Positions 34,800 through 46,423 of a DNA stretch of 64,000 nucleotides are shown one piece after another. Numbering within the stretch: the first letter of the stretch is position 1; the number at the start of each line of letters is the position of its first letter. The notes under the pieces were generated by a model that was not told where the DNA came from, ran no database searches, and worked only from the letters and a program-made list of their open reading frames with translations. The DNA is taken from contig JBHGNT010000008.1 of assembly GCA_043228905.1 (NCBI GenBank), positions 15,686,001-15,750,000 of the forward strand, read 5' to 3'. The position numbers and the translations under genes were made by a program. The DNA is from Azolla caroliniana. Its lineage: Eukaryota; Polypodiophyta.

Positions 34800-35685
34800 T
34801 GTTTACACTCGCATGCTTTTACCCTTCTAGCATTGTGGGGGGGTGTTGCCAATTATGATATCTTGTGGGGTGGATTCTTTGCCAGATATCATCGGTGACA
34901 ATATCATGCCTAGTGGACGCTCTATATGTGTTCACATGTCTTCCAGGAGGCCTTGAGCCTATATATGGGCACCGTACAGGGGGCATTGGTGGCCATGGCT
35001 TCAAAACACAAATAGAGATTCAAGAGGTTAAATCCTCGATAATAGACAAGTTAATTAGAAAGCACAATCATTAAACATAAGCCAAGTGATTAATAAATAG
35101 AACGAGTTTACGTAGAACCCTTACTAATATTGTGATTTACAAGAATCGAAACAAAGATTACAATTAGGTGTGGTTAGAATTGTTGTTCTGACGACAACCG
35201 ACACACACAATAGGTCGAATGTCTTACTACCAAGAACATTCTATCAAGATGATTGTGGTTGGAGAGATGGTATGTGTCGACACTAGCTCAGAATTTTATA
35301 TGAAACTATGATCACTCAGAATATAATTAATTAGAACTAGAACCTCCGATTCGGATCAACTATTAGTATAACATAATTTGTGTAGCAGAGAATAGGTTCG
35401 AATATTCGACATAGTAAATATAGAAGAATGAAATAGACAGAACAGTTGACACAACAATTACTCTAACTATCAAAACTATATTAACCAAAACAAAACGATA
35501 ATAATACAGTGTTCTCCGTCCCTTTTTATAGGCGATTTGAGAGTCTTTTCCAAGATTATACACTTGCCTATTCGTCAAGAACCTACAATTATGCAAAACT
35601 GTCCTAATTACTATATTTTTTATACTCGGCAAAATTACATTTTAAAATATGTCTTTGCATACTGTCCGACTCCGACTTCGACTTG
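34800..35685. other. Unassigned AT-rich stretch
   Basis: No gene recognised. It could include an LTR or untranslated end of the element that carried the coiled-coil ORF to its right, but no matched repeat is in the window. Confidence 0.35.
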
Positions 35686-35689
35686 TCGA

Positions 35690-37133
35690 CCTTTATCCTT
35701 CGGGTAGTTGACCGGCTAACACATGGCACACCGTGGGACCCCTTCCTCATTGTTGACTATCTGTTCGTCGCCAATCGGGTCCTCTTCATCTATTTCACTC
35801 ACGTCCTCATTCATTATGTCGAACAGATTGGGCTCCTCCTTTTCTTTTGTGTCGGTCAATTTTGTGGGTTGTCTGTGTTAAGCTCCTCCTCCATCCGCAA
35901 CATCAATTCCACCTCAACCTCCTGCTCAGTTTCGTCCTCCTGATGGATGTTTCTTACAAGTATTTTTTGGCCCGATTCTTCCTAAATCAGTTCGTCCTCA
36001 CTGTTTGCCTCCAATTCTCCTGTCTGCTAACGATGTTCTTTCTCATAGGTATCGAGCTCCACTACAGTTGCCATCTGTTGGTCCTCATATTCCTCCATCA
36101 GCTTGGTGATCTCTTCCTTGTGGCGCGTTGAAAGCTCATATATGTCATAGGCCAGCACTTCTTGGATTGTGGCAATAGTTGCTTCATCCATTTTGAAGAA
36201 GCCCTAACCCTACTTCTCCCTGTTCTCGTGGTCGGCACTTAATAACTATAATTCGGTAGCTTGAGCCGACCATGTCTTCCAACCGTTATCCAAGGATTCG
36301 GCGACCATTTGTCGCGTATTGGCCTTGTGCCTAGATAAGATAAGGCACACTTTTTCCCCTCCCATGCTGAGTCTGTACTGCATATTGGCCAGTTCCTTCC
36401 ACATTTCGGATACTCAAACTTCTACCGAGCCTTGGTCGAACTGCAGTTTCGCTTCTGCCACCAATAATGCAAGCCTCTTTTGCTCATACTTCTCAGCTAG
36501 CTAATCGTATTTCGTCGTCAATGCCTCTTGCTCCATTTCGAGCTTGGCCGTGTGCGCCGGATAATGCTCCTCTTGCATTTTAATATATAACTCGAGCTTT
36601 TCTATCTTCTCTTATTCATCCTTCGTCTCCATCATCTGTTGTTGTAGTTGTTGATTAAGGTTAGTTATTCCGTCCTTCTTGGCTTGAAACAATGCTTCAA
36701 ATTGTCTTTGGTCTGTCTGAAGGCGGCCTTTCATTCGTTGTACTTTTGCTTCAGCTCCTTCTGCCCTGTTGTTGGCGCTTTTGGCTAACTTCTCCATCGC
36801 TTGTACTTGATCCCATAATTGTCGATCTGGTACATGCGAGATCCCAGCATAGTTGCACGTTTGGAGATGTTCGTCCGCTTCCTTTAGCTTTGTTTTGGCT
36901 TGTTGAAGTCGTGTTAACGTTGTTCTTCTTGCCGATTGTTGTGGTAGTGCCTGTGATGACTGCCCCTTCTCTTTTCTTGGGGTCTTACATCCTGTGTCGG
37001 CTACTGGTGCGAGACACAATATCCCTAGCCACCATGCGAAAATCGACTTCATGGGTTTTCCCATCGAAGCCCCATGGAGTTGTTCTCGGAGCGTGATCCC
37101 AATAATCCACCCCAAGTCGAATTTTTCCCCCTC
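35690..37133 (-). pseudogene. Decayed coiled-coil ORF of unknown family
   Basis: One minus-strand frame stays open from about 37133 to 36612 and then continues, interrupted by isolated stops, to about 35830, followed by a shifted frame to 35710. The translation is rich in Glu, Gln, Lys and Ala with heptad-like runs (RLQQAKTKLKEADEHLQ, AEGAEAKVQRMKGRLQ, KYEQKRLALLVAEAKLQ). It ends in an acidic stretch (IMNEDVSEIDEEDPIGDEQ). Several stops are TAG or TAA where CAG or CAA is plausible. I do not recognise the family; a retroelement Gag-like protein is possible. Its 5' end is cut by the family A copia relic. Confidence 0.45.
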
Positions 37134-37451
37134 ATATGTTGTAGGAGTTGCCGAAAGGGAAGAAAACACTCCGAAACAAGTGTGTGTACAAGCTGAAACC
37201 GGGGGATGCCGGAAATCCACCAAGGTATAAGGCCCAAATCGTGGTGAAGGGCTTCCAGCAGAAGAAAGGAGTGGATTTCGACGAGATCTTTGCCCCGGTA
37301 GTAAAGATGACATCCATCCGGACGATATTGGGCATAGCGGCAAGCATGGACCTCAAGGTAGAGCAATTGGACGTCAAGACAGCATTCTTACATGGAGACC
37401 TTGAAGTAGAGATCTACATGCATGAACCGAAAGGATTTGAGAAGAAAGGTG
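37134..37451 (+). pseudogene. Copia family A reverse transcriptase, 5' part (interrupted)
   Basis: Homologous to 49785-50095 of the intact element. Conserved peptides are KGFQQKKGVDFDEIFAPVVK and LDVKTAFLHGDLE. The element is truncated on its left at 37134 and interrupted on its right by the family B insertion. The reading frame resumes at 42420 after the insertion. Confidence 0.88.
37447..37451. repeat. Target-site duplication AAAGG, left
   Basis: AAAGG here matches 42420-42424 on the other side of the family B element. The duplicated bases belong to the host family A sequence. Confidence 0.85.
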
Positions 37452-37929
37452 TAAAGAATTTAACTCTAGTAGAGTTTAGTATTCAGAAGCGTAGTGTGTG
37501 TGTGAGAGAGAGAGTGTGTGAATGTGTAAGCAAGAGAAGGAATTATAGAGAATAACCAGAAAAATAAGAAAACACAAAGTAGGGGGATGATAGCTTATGC
37601 ACTTAAGAGAGCTATATTAATTATCTAAAGCTCATCAACTAAACTAAATGGCCAAAGGGGGTTTTATATACAAGTCCTCAAGGGACTGCCCTATTAAATG
37701 TGTTGGTGGAATCTAACCAAGATATCCACTTAAGTACGATTTTGTCATAAGAATATCTAATATTCTTTGACCACACTAACACTCGACAACTACACGGATT
37801 ACAATAAAGTGTGCTCTCACACACTCAACAACTACACGGATTACAATAAAGTGTGCTCACACACTTTTTCACACATCGTCCTTTTCTTCATAAGCACATG
37901 TTCACACAAGTTGAGCTTGATTCTCAACA
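37452..37929 (-). repeat. 3' LTR of copia family B element
   Basis: 478 bp, starts TGTTGAGAATC and ends TTACA on the minus strand. It contains a 42-bp tandem duplication (37779-37820 and 37821-37862) also present in the partner LTR but absent from the solo LTR at 3383. Confidence 0.92.
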
Positions 37930-38163
37930 CGCCCCCTCAAGGTCAATTATGTGTCCTCTTAAGCTTGGTTGTCTTGGTGTAGTTGAAGACCCAACTGCAA
38001 TTGGTCGGACTACTAGACCGTGGTTTTCCCATTGTTCCTATGTACTCGATCTTGATCTAGCAATGTCGATCTTGTCAATCCAACATTTCGAGCTTCAAAA
38101 ATTCCGAGCTTTGGAAAGTCTTCCTCTAACTTGCCGGGTCAAGTTGGATTAGATGTGCCGGCC

Positions 38164-41100
38164 TTACTTTGTTGATGCCGGTCTCACTATTCCTCTTGTA
38201 TCGTGTTGATTCTCCATGTTTTCCTTCGTCTTTGTACTTTTACTCTCCCCCAAGCTCAGCATATCGAGTGGTCTAAGGCCTAGATCCACTGAGAATTGTT
38301 GTAGCTTGTCAAGACCTAGCGCCTTAGTGAAAATATCAACCACTTGCATGTTGGTGCCAACATATTGGAGGTCAATGTCACGGGCCAATATGCGCTCACG
38401 AATGTAATGATAGTGCACCTCGATGTGCTTAGTCCGGGCGTGAAACACCGGATTCTTTGCAAGCTGGATGTTGCTGAGATTATCATAGTGGATCAGTATT
38501 GACTTGTTCACCAATTCGTTGAAGTTTTTCAGCGGTCTTTTAAGCCATACAGCTTCGCAAGAAGCTATAGTTGCAACCCTATACTCTGCCTCAATGCTTG
38601 ATAGAGCGACTGTTGGTTGTTTCTTGTTGCTCCAAGAGATTGCTCCACTACCAAGTGAAAACATAAATCCCGAAGTGGATAGCCTATCAGATGCATTGCC
38701 CGCCCAATCAGCATTCGTGAAGCCTTCGAGTCGAAGTGGTGCTCCATGTTTATAGAAAATACCATAATCAAGTGTTCCACTAATATAACGTAACACTCGC
38801 TTAGCACAATCCATGTGAGTGTCGCAGGGGGTTTCCATGAACTGGCTAAGAACCCCGACCGGATAGTTGAGGTCTGGTCGGGTGATAGTTAAGTAGATAA
38901 GACTCCCAATTATTTGGCGATACTATGTCGGCTCACAGAATTTTCCAAAATCTACTGTTAGCTTCATATTTCGATCAAGGGGTGTCGAGATGGACTTACA
39001 CTCGGACATTCCGAACTTGTAGAGCAAGTTCAACACATAGTGTCGTTGTGAGAGTAGGAACCCATCTAGAGTTTGAATGACCTCGATGCCGAGAAAATAA
39101 TGTAAGTCATTCAGATCCTTCATCTCGAACTTCTGCAAAAGCAGATTTTTAATCTTTTGTGTCTCGGTGAGGCTTTCTCCACCGATGACAAGGTCATCGA
39201 CATACAAGATTAAGAAGATGGGGCTTTTGGTATTGTTCTAAACTTCCTCCTCGAGCTCACCTTGGAGGAATGTGTTCTTCACATCCATTTGATGCAAGTG
39301 CCATCCTTTCGCTGTTGCGAGAGCAATTACTGTCCTCACAATGGTCATTTTTGCCACCGGGGCAAATGTCTCCTCATAGTCTATGCCATGGGTTTGAGCA
39401 TACCCTTTGGTGACTAGCCAAGCCTTGAACCAATTGATTGTGCCATCCGTATCATGCTTTATCTTGAACACCCAGTGGCAACCAATTGGCTTTTTCTTGA
39501 TTTAGAGGATGGGACTAAATCCCAAGTATCGTTGTCAAACAACGTGCGCATCTCTTCCCTCATTGCCTCGATCCACCAGGGATCTTGGGCAGCTTCTTTT
39601 TAAGTCTCGGGTTCTTGGTCTGCTACGACCTTCATCATGAATGCATAGTGGTGGGCCATGTACTCATTATACCTAAACCTAACTATCAGGCTCTTTTGTC
39701 AGTTCGATTGACGGAGTTTTCCTTTGGTCATTTCCAGGGCCTTCTTCATTTCATACTTGTTGTGGACTGATCGGGGTGAATCATCTGAGTCTTCACTGGA
39801 TGCCATGTCCTTGGCCTCTTGCTCAGGCATCTTGCCCTTTTTTTTCTTTCTACGGGTGTAGCACCAAGGTGACAGCACATCAGAGGTTTCTTCATGCTAT
39901 GCAAGACTCTGATTGCTGGATGACACCTCAAGTCCAGTCAGCTGGAGTGTGGGCAGACTCTCTATTGGTTCTCCACCCATAATGGTCGTTAGCATCTCTT
40001 CTTCTTCACTCTGAGAATCTGCTCCAGATCTACTTATTTCGAGCACGGTGGGGGTCACTGATGTTGGGCCATACCATGATGTCACCTCATCAAATACCAC
40101 ATCTCGGCTTACTCGTGACTATCGAGTGATGGGGTTAAAACACTTGTAACCCTTTTGCTCAAGTGAGTAACCGACAAAGATCATCTTCTCCGATTTTGGG
40201 TCAAGCTTTCTCCGCTTCTCATTGGGTACATGCACAAATGCAATGCTACCAAAAACCTTCAAGTGTGAAAGGTCTGGTTTTGTCCCAAAATACTTCTCGT
40301 GAGGGGTGATGTCATGGAAACCCTCGGTCGTGCACCTATTGATGAGATACACAGCCGTAACTGTTGCCTCTGCCCAATAGATCTTGGGCATGTTCTTCTC
40401 ATGCAACATGGTGCGGGCCACCTCAAGAATTGTGTGATTCTTCCCCTCAGCAACACCGTGTACCGGCAAGAGAATTCCCAGCGAATCCCCTTCTCTTCTA
40501 GAAAGGCCTTGAACTCGGTTGAGAAGTATTCTTGGCCACCATCAGACCGTAAGCATCGAATCTTGCGATTCGTCTCATTTTCCACACAATTCTTTAACTT
40601 GAGAAAGTGGGAGAAGACCTCACTTTTCGACTTCATCGGGCATATCCAAGTATGCCGCGAATAGTCGTCAATGAAGGTAACAAAGTACCCACACCCACCA
40701 ATTGTCGTTGTTTGAGCTGGGCCCCATACATCTGAGTGGATGGCGTCCAACAAGCTTTTACTCACATTTCTTTCGCTTAGGAATGGATGCCCCTATATTG
40801 CTTGCCTAGTTGGCACGCCTCACATACATTATCAGAATGTTTCGAGGTAAATCGTGGCAATCCGTGCACAACCCCTTTTGTTTGCATTGATCGGAGTTTA
40901 CCGAGGTTTACATGGCCAACCCTTTCGTGCCACAACTCAATATCAAACTCCACCTTGACTCCCTTTGCATACATTGTTGTGTTCACCTCAGTCGCATCAA
41001 GAATAAACATGGTTGAATCGCACTTGCATTCCTTGTTCAATATTTTGGCCAACCGAGACCAAATTCTTTGTGATTGTCGGGACATGCAATACATCCTTCA

Positions 41101-41775
41101 TGTAGCCCTTGTTGTCGTGATTGTTAGGGGCCACATCTCCAATGTGCTCAATCATGTGTGTGGAGTCATCACCGGTCTCCACCACGTCGGGTCTCTCGGG
41201 TTCCCTCAAATTCATGAACCATTCTTGATGACTTGTCATGTGATTTGAGGCACCTGAGTCCACAAACCATACATCATCAGGTTGGGAAATGAGCCATATT
41301 TTTCTGCGAGGCCGCCAAGGCAGATATGCACCATCTCATCATCATCAACTACCACATTGATGGAGCCAAGTGAATCGCATAAGTCTTTGATCCGGAGGGT
41401 GTAGTCCGTCACGGACATATCCCCTTGTCAAATATTGTTCAACTCCTGCCGGAGTTGAAGTTTTCTCACTATGGTTGAAGCCGCAAAAATCTTCTTCAAG
41501 TTTTTCCGCGCTTCTGTTGGGGATTTCACATCACGAATATAGCTTAACTTGTGATCTTGCACACATGTTGCCAAACAATACATCACCCTACTGGCGCCTT
41601 GTTGCCATGTGGGGTAGTTGGGATTTGTACTATCAGGGGTTGTTTCTTGAGCTCCCTCGATATAACTCCAATACCCTTGCCCAACTAGGTATTGATGCAT
41701 CTTATATTCCCAAGATGCGTAGTTGTCCCTGTCCAACTTCTCTGTTGGAAGTGCGCTACCCATTTGTGCATTCAT
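38164..41775 (-). pseudogene. Gag-pol of copia family B, multiply disrupted
   Basis: The polyprotein order is intact but broken into at least ten frames. Gag (41775-41428) has the KLDRDNYASWEYKMHQYL signature. The protease reads MDSGASNHMTS (41263). GAG_pre-integrase has LWHERVGHVN (about 40990). Integrase spans 40765-40119 with LDAIHSDVWGPAQ and LRSDGGQEY. RT 39471-38923 contains GIDYEETFAPVAK and MYVDDLVIGG. RNase H 38838-38164 has ALSSIEAEYR and HARTKHIEVHYHYIRE. Stops and frameshifts between modules mean it cannot move on its own. Confidence 0.9.
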
Positions 41776-41937
41776 TTTTCTGATTTAGCTTGATTCATAT
41801 GATCCTGTTAACGTGAGCCTCTTGCTGTGCAAAACTGCAGCGACGTTAGCAGATTTTAAAACAGGGTCTCTAGCTGCTCACACAGTTTCAATGGTAGAGC
41901 TCAGTGAAGGATCTCTAACCCTCACGCTTTGATACCA

Positions 41938-42419
41938 TGTAAAGAATCTAACTCTAGTGGAGTTTAGTATTCAGAAGCGTAGTGTGTGTGAGAGAGAGAC
42001 AAAGAGAGTGAATGTATAAGCAAGAGAAGGAATAATGGAGAATAACCAGAAAAATAAGAAAACACACAGTAGGGGGATGACAGCTTATGCACTTAAGAGA
42101 GCTATATTAATTATCTAAAGATCATCAACTAAACTAAATGGCCAAAGGGGGTTTTATATACAAGTCCTCAAGGGACTGCCCTATTAAATGTGTTGGTGGA
42201 ATCTAACCAAGATATCCACTTGAGTACGATTTTGTCATAAGAATATCTAATATTCTTTAACCACACTAACACTCGACAACTACACGGATTACAATAAAGT
42301 GTGCTCTCACACACTCGACAACTACACATATTACAATAAAGTGTGCTCACATACGTTTTCACACATCGTCCTTTTCTTCATAAGCACATGTTCACACAAG
42401 TTGAGCTTGATTCTCAACG
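41938..42419 (-). repeat. 5' LTR of copia family B element
   Basis: 482 bp, close to the partner at 37452-37929 with scattered substitutions and indels in the GA-rich part. Carries the same 42-bp internal duplication (42269-42310 and 42311-42352). Confidence 0.92.
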
Positions 42420-43590
42420 AAAGGGAAGGAGCACCTGGTGTGCCGGTTGAAGAAGAGCTTATACGGACGGAAGCAAGCTCCCCGGCAATGGTACTGGAAG
42501 TTTGACTCCTTCATGACCGACCAAGGGTACCACAAGACGCAGGCCGATCACTAGGTGTTTGTGAAGAAATTTGACAAAGGAGATTTCCTGATACTCCTCC
42601 TATATGTGGATGATATGTTGATCGTCGGATGAGACCAAGTCAAGATTCAGATGTTGAAGAAGGCTCTGAACCGAACCTTCACAATGAAAGATTTGGGTCT
42701 GACAAGACAGATATTGGGAATGCACATCATCCGGAACCGGTCGAAGAAGTTGTTGTGGTTGTTACAAGAGAAGTACGTGACAAAGGTGCTTCAACGGTTC
42801 AACATGTTGGAGGCGAAACCGGTCAGATTGACACTTCCAGCAAACTACAAGCTATCCGGAAAACAAAGTCCAAGGACAAAGGCGGAGAAGATGGATATGA
42901 TGATGATACCATATGCCTCTGCCATCGAAAGCTTGATGTACGTGATGGTATGTACCCAGCCGGATATCAGATATGCAGTCGGAGTGGTGAACCGGTACAT
43001 GAGCAATCCTGGAAGAGAGCATTGGAACGCGGGCAAGTGGATACTTTGGTATCTGAAAGGCACCTCAAGTATGTGCCTCCAGTTCGGCTCCTGCAATCCT
43101 CAACTTGACGGATTCACGAATTCAGATATGTCGGCTTATGCATATACCAGCCGGTCTACATCCAGATATGTCATGACTTATGCAGGGGGAGCTATTTCGT
43201 GGCAGTCGAGGCTGCAGAAGACGGTTACGTTGTCAACCATGGAGGCGGAGTACATGGCAACTGTGGAAGCCGACAAGGAGATAATCTAGATGAAGGACTT
43301 CATCAGAGAGCTAGGGATCCGACAGGAGGAATACCGGCTCTACAACGACAGTCAAAGTGTCATCCACCTTGCAAAGAACGCGACCTATCATTCTCGGACG
43401 AAACATATACAACGAAGGTACCACTAGATCCAAGAGAGAGTAGAAGACCAAGAGTTCGTATTGACGAAGATCCACATGGAGGAGAACGGGTCAGATATGC
43501 TAACCAAGGTGCTGACAACCGACAAGCTAGACGCATGCCGAAAGCGGATCGAGCTGGCGAGACATCCCATGCCGGAGTGAAGGGGGAGAT
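42420..43590 (+). pseudogene. Copia family A RT/RNase H, 3' part
   Basis: Resumes the family A ORF interrupted at 37451, from the LVCRLKKSLYG-equivalent region to the stop and the PPT (AAGGGGGAGAT). Conserved pieces are YVDDMLIV, KYVTKVLQRFNM, RSTSRYVMTYAGGAISWQ and TLSTMEAEYMATVEA. Two in-frame stops appear near 42550-42640 (CACTAG where the intact copy has CACTGC, and GGATGA where it has GGACGA), plus TAG near 43288. It was dead before or after the family B insertion. Confidence 0.88.
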
Positions 43591-44122
43591 TGTTGGGAAT
43601 CGGTCCCTCCGGATGGGATCTGGTGATGAATGAAGAGGACCCGGTGAGAACCGGAAGAGATCCATAAACCGGAGGAGACCCAGTGAGAACCGGAAGAGAA
43701 GACATATTTATAAATATGTTTTGAGTAAGCCTAATGAGGCTATATTTGTAAATAGCCCTAAGTTCATATAAGTATAAATATGACTTACGGCAATCACTTT
43801 AGGTGTTGTATGTTGTTTTCATATTGTGGTAATTGTTGTACAGAGAGCGATAGAGAGAGTGTGTGTGTGTGTGTGAGATACAGAGTGATACTCTGTTGTA
43901 ACCGCCGATTGGCGAAGATACAGAGCTCGAGGTCGTTGCCTCCGAGGCTTTGATTGTACCTTTCTTCTATAGTGATAGTTGGATTCTGTGGGCTCCCGTG
44001 GTTTTTCCCACTTAGGGTTTTCCACGTAAACATCCTGTGTATTTCCTTGTGTACTCTCCATTTCCCATTTCTGTGTTTCATTATCATCGAAGTGATTCAA
44101 GACTCGGTTGTGGCCGAGCAAT
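43591..44122 (+). repeat. 3' LTR of copia family A relic, end truncated
   Basis: Starts TGTTGGGAATCGGTCCCTC and has AAGTTCATATAAGTATAAAT, a GAGAG/GTGT run, TGTAACCGCCG and TCGGTTGTGGCCGAGCA. Homology to other family A LTRs stops near 44122, where PPR-like sequence begins. Confidence 0.82.
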
Positions 44123-44159
44123 ATTCCACGCTTTTCTCTACATTGCTTGCATTTCTCAA

Positions 44160-44306
44160 ACATTTCAAAGCTGAAAAACCTTTATTATTCCGCACATACC
44201 CAAAAATCATTGTGTTGTAAGACACCACATCTCGATTATGTTGCTTAGAAAATATTGTGAATGCTTCTTCCAAGTTTCCACAACATACATGCACATATGC
44301 ATACAT
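44160..44306 (-). pseudogene. PLS-type PPR motif fragment
   Basis: The minus strand reads CCGNLEEAFTIFSKQHNRD then VVSYNTMIFGYV. This is the classic plant PPR pattern of CGxLEEA followed by DVVSWNTMI, and a KGFSALKC segment follows. The frame then shifts. It is adjacent to the truncated family A LTR, suggesting the element inserted into or recombined with a PPR gene copy. Confidence 0.7.
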
Positions 44307-44395
44307 CCATGGCTGTGTATTTCTCTTTTCCTAAAAGACTGTGAATGCTTCTTCCAAGTTTCCACATCTAACATACATGCACACATAGAACGTAA
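44262..44395. repeat. 88-bp tandem repeat derived from a PPR motif, array 1
   Basis: About 1.5 units carry, on the plus strand, ACATGCACATATGCATACAT, CCATGG, TTTCTCTTTTCCTAAAAGAC and GTGAATGCTTCTTCCAAGTT. The minus strand of that last block encodes NLEEAFT from the neighbouring PPR motif. Confidence 0.75.
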
Positions 44396-44399
44396 TATT

Positions 44400-45039
44400 C
44401 GTGTTCGTGGAGGCATCCAAACGTTTGAATACATTTGGAAACGAACACGTTTGAAAGGGGAAAAATGCGTGGTCCTTTTTTCCCCTTTTTTGTATTTTTT
44501 TTTTAAAGATACGTTGTCGCTTCCTCTCTCTCTCCCCCCCCCCACACACACAGAATCACAGTCTGCATACTTTTTTGGGTGGGAGGGGAATGTACTCTGT
44601 AACCCGAATTAATTAGTAATGAATGGATCCACAAAGGAATGAATGGCTTCCTAATTCTGATGCGATATGAGATCTTAAAGGGGGCATTTCTCTAACGAGG
44701 ATGTAGGAGACACTCCACACTCTCATTGGTTTTTCTGCTACACCAATCCAATGGGGGACTTTCGGTGGGGTGTGGGCAAAGCTCAATTGGAAGAAGAGAG
44801 AGAAAATGGTCGGGGGGGTGGGCTATGGTTGTATTATTATAACAAAAAAAAGAGAATTAGCAAGAAAAAGGCAGAGAGAGAGAGAGAGAGGATCATTCCT
44901 GCACAAGGGAGAAAAGAAACACCTTTTTTGTGTTTTGTCTCTTTTTTGTTCACTTGGGATTTTGATTAATCGGATAATCAGAAGAACGAGAAAGATGCTT
45001 GATTAATCATCATCATCATCATCATGGCGACAGACGCAT
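44400..45039. other. Unassigned stretch with low-complexity patches
   Basis: Contains poly-C/(CA) near 44532-44556, poly-G near 44813 and an AG-run near 44873-44892. No gene recognised. Confidence 0.4.
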
Positions 45040-45315
45040 GTGATCTATACATACTTGCACACTAATTTACAGCTTCTCAAGAGCATCAAAGAAAGAGGTT
45101 ACACCCCATTGGAAATTACAATGGAAATGGTTGATAAAGAGGAAGATGTTGAAAGGTTATTGAACTTGCAAAAAGAGCGAGAAATTTTACATACTGAAAA
45201 TTCAAATGATATCCTCAATAGTATGCAAGATGAGGACATTGAAGACAGTTATGTTGTTGGTAGTAATGAGGCACATTCTAGTGAGAGTCCTCAAACAAAT
45301 TACTACGTCAATTGA
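45040..45315 (+). CDS. Short ORF, possibly a PPR E+/DYW-domain fragment
   Basis: 91 codons ending at TGA 45313-45315. The segment LLKSIKERGYTPLEITMEMV followed by DKEEDVERLL loosely resembles the GYVPDT-VLHDVEEEEKE stretch at the start of plant DYW domains. The rest is an acidic, Asn/Ser-rich tail without a match. The ATG may not be the true start. It could be a fragment of the same PPR gene family as its neighbours, or chance. Confidence 0.22.
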   Translation: MIYTYLHTNLQLLKSIKERGYTPLEITMEMVDKEEDVERLLNLQKEREILHTENSNDILNSMQDEDIEDSYVVGSNEAHSSESPQTNYYVN

Positions 45316-45586
45316 ACTAGTAGAATTTCTAGTAGAATTTTTTGTTAGTGTCATATTTTCTTCGTATTCTCGAATATAAGCTTTATGAGTTTTTGAATCT
45401 TTGATGATAGTTTATAATGACATAGTCCACTTGTTGGGATTGAGAGTGAATCCATATATAATATAGGCCATATTCAATCCAATCAAATGTGTCAATCCAA
45501 TCCAACTTGGAGATGATTTACCATACACATATGATTGAATCATTCGCGCACATGAATGCACGTATGATACGTATGGTTCATTCTAT

Positions 45587-45815
45587 GCATGCACATATGC
45601 ATACATCCATGGCTGTGTATTTCTCTTTTCCTAAAAGACCGTGAATGCTTCTTCCAGGTTTCCACATCTAACATACATGCACATATGCATACATCCATGG
45701 TTGGGTATTTCTCTTTTACTAAAAGATTGTGAATGCTTCTTCCAAGTTTCCAAATCTAACATACATGCACATATGCATACATCCATGGTTGTGTATTTCT
45801 CTTTTCCTCCAAAAT
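45587..45815. repeat. 88-bp tandem repeat derived from a PPR motif, array 2
   Basis: About 2.6 units of the same repeat as 44262-44395, with GTGAATGCTTCTTCCA starts at 45642 and 45730 (88 bp apart). The minus strand encodes repeated CGNLEEAFTVF. Since 88 is not a multiple of three, the units are out of frame with each other and the array is not a working PPR tract. Confidence 0.85.
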
Positions 45816-45839
45816 TTCCATTCCTCACTTCTATCATTG

Positions 45840-46423
45840 GTTAGTACCTCTATATTTATTCACTTTCCTTTAACCTTGCAAAATGCATATAGTCTTATCC
45901 CAGAGAAACCAAGAAGTTGATCTAAAACATTTAACCAATCAAAAGATAAACCTCCAAACCATACCCCAAATTGTTTGAGTCAAGGTAGAGTTAAGTGTTT
46001 GTCTTCAAAAAGATTGTATAATTCAAGAAGAATGCCAAAATGCATGAAGCCAACACAACAATTGAAATCCTATTCCAGACATTCGAGGATCTCGTGGTTC
46101 TCTCTAAATATCCATTTTAAATTGCTCATACTGCCAATATGGGTTCACAAATCATACCATTAAACCACGTAAGACCAAAATTGTTGAGCCCACTTGTTTT
46201 ACCAAAATGAGAGATGATTGAAAGATTTGGGGATACACCCTCCGCCTCCATTTGGGGTCGATCTATCTCCCCTTGTCTTGAGCCATTGGGTGAGGCAAGG
46301 ATTGAAGGATCTGATTACCTTCATCCCCCAATTGATTACCTTTGTTTGGCACATTAGGCAAATTCTCTAACTTCTTTTTCTTTTCCCAAAAAATTATTTT
46401 CATTAGTAGAAATTCTACATACA
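45840..46423. other. Unassigned stretch, insertion site of the intact copia
   Basis: AT-rich with no recognised gene. The right end supplies the target ATACA (46419-46423) of the copia insertion. Confidence 0.45.
46419..46423. repeat. Target-site duplication ATACA, left
   Basis: Identical to 51921-51925 immediately after the 3' LTR. A perfect 5-bp duplication, normal for Ty1/copia integration. Confidence 0.95.

Larger units (their letters stand above)
37452..42419 (-). mobile_element. Copia family B LTR retrotransposon nested in family A
   Basis: Complete structure of 4968 bp in minus orientation: 5' LTR 42419-41938, tRNA-iMet-type PBS (minus-strand TGGTATCAAAGC, just inside the LTR at 41937-41925), gag-pol relic, PPT (minus TTGAGGGGGCG at 37940-37930), 3' LTR 37929-37452, TSD AAAGG. 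The last LTR base at 42419 has changed A to G. The same LTR family gives the solo LTRs at 3383 and 17006. Confidence 0.93.

Noticed and set aside
36692-37096. 134-codon plus-strand ORF
   Set aside because: Opposite strand reads as a Glu/Lys/Gln-rich coiled coil over a much longer span, so this hydrophobic frame is its antisense shadow.
35830-37130. In-frame stops repaired by U-to-C RNA editing, as in fern organelles
   Set aside because: Such editing acts on organelle transcripts; this is nuclear repeat DNA next to transposons, where cytosine deamination explains the pattern.
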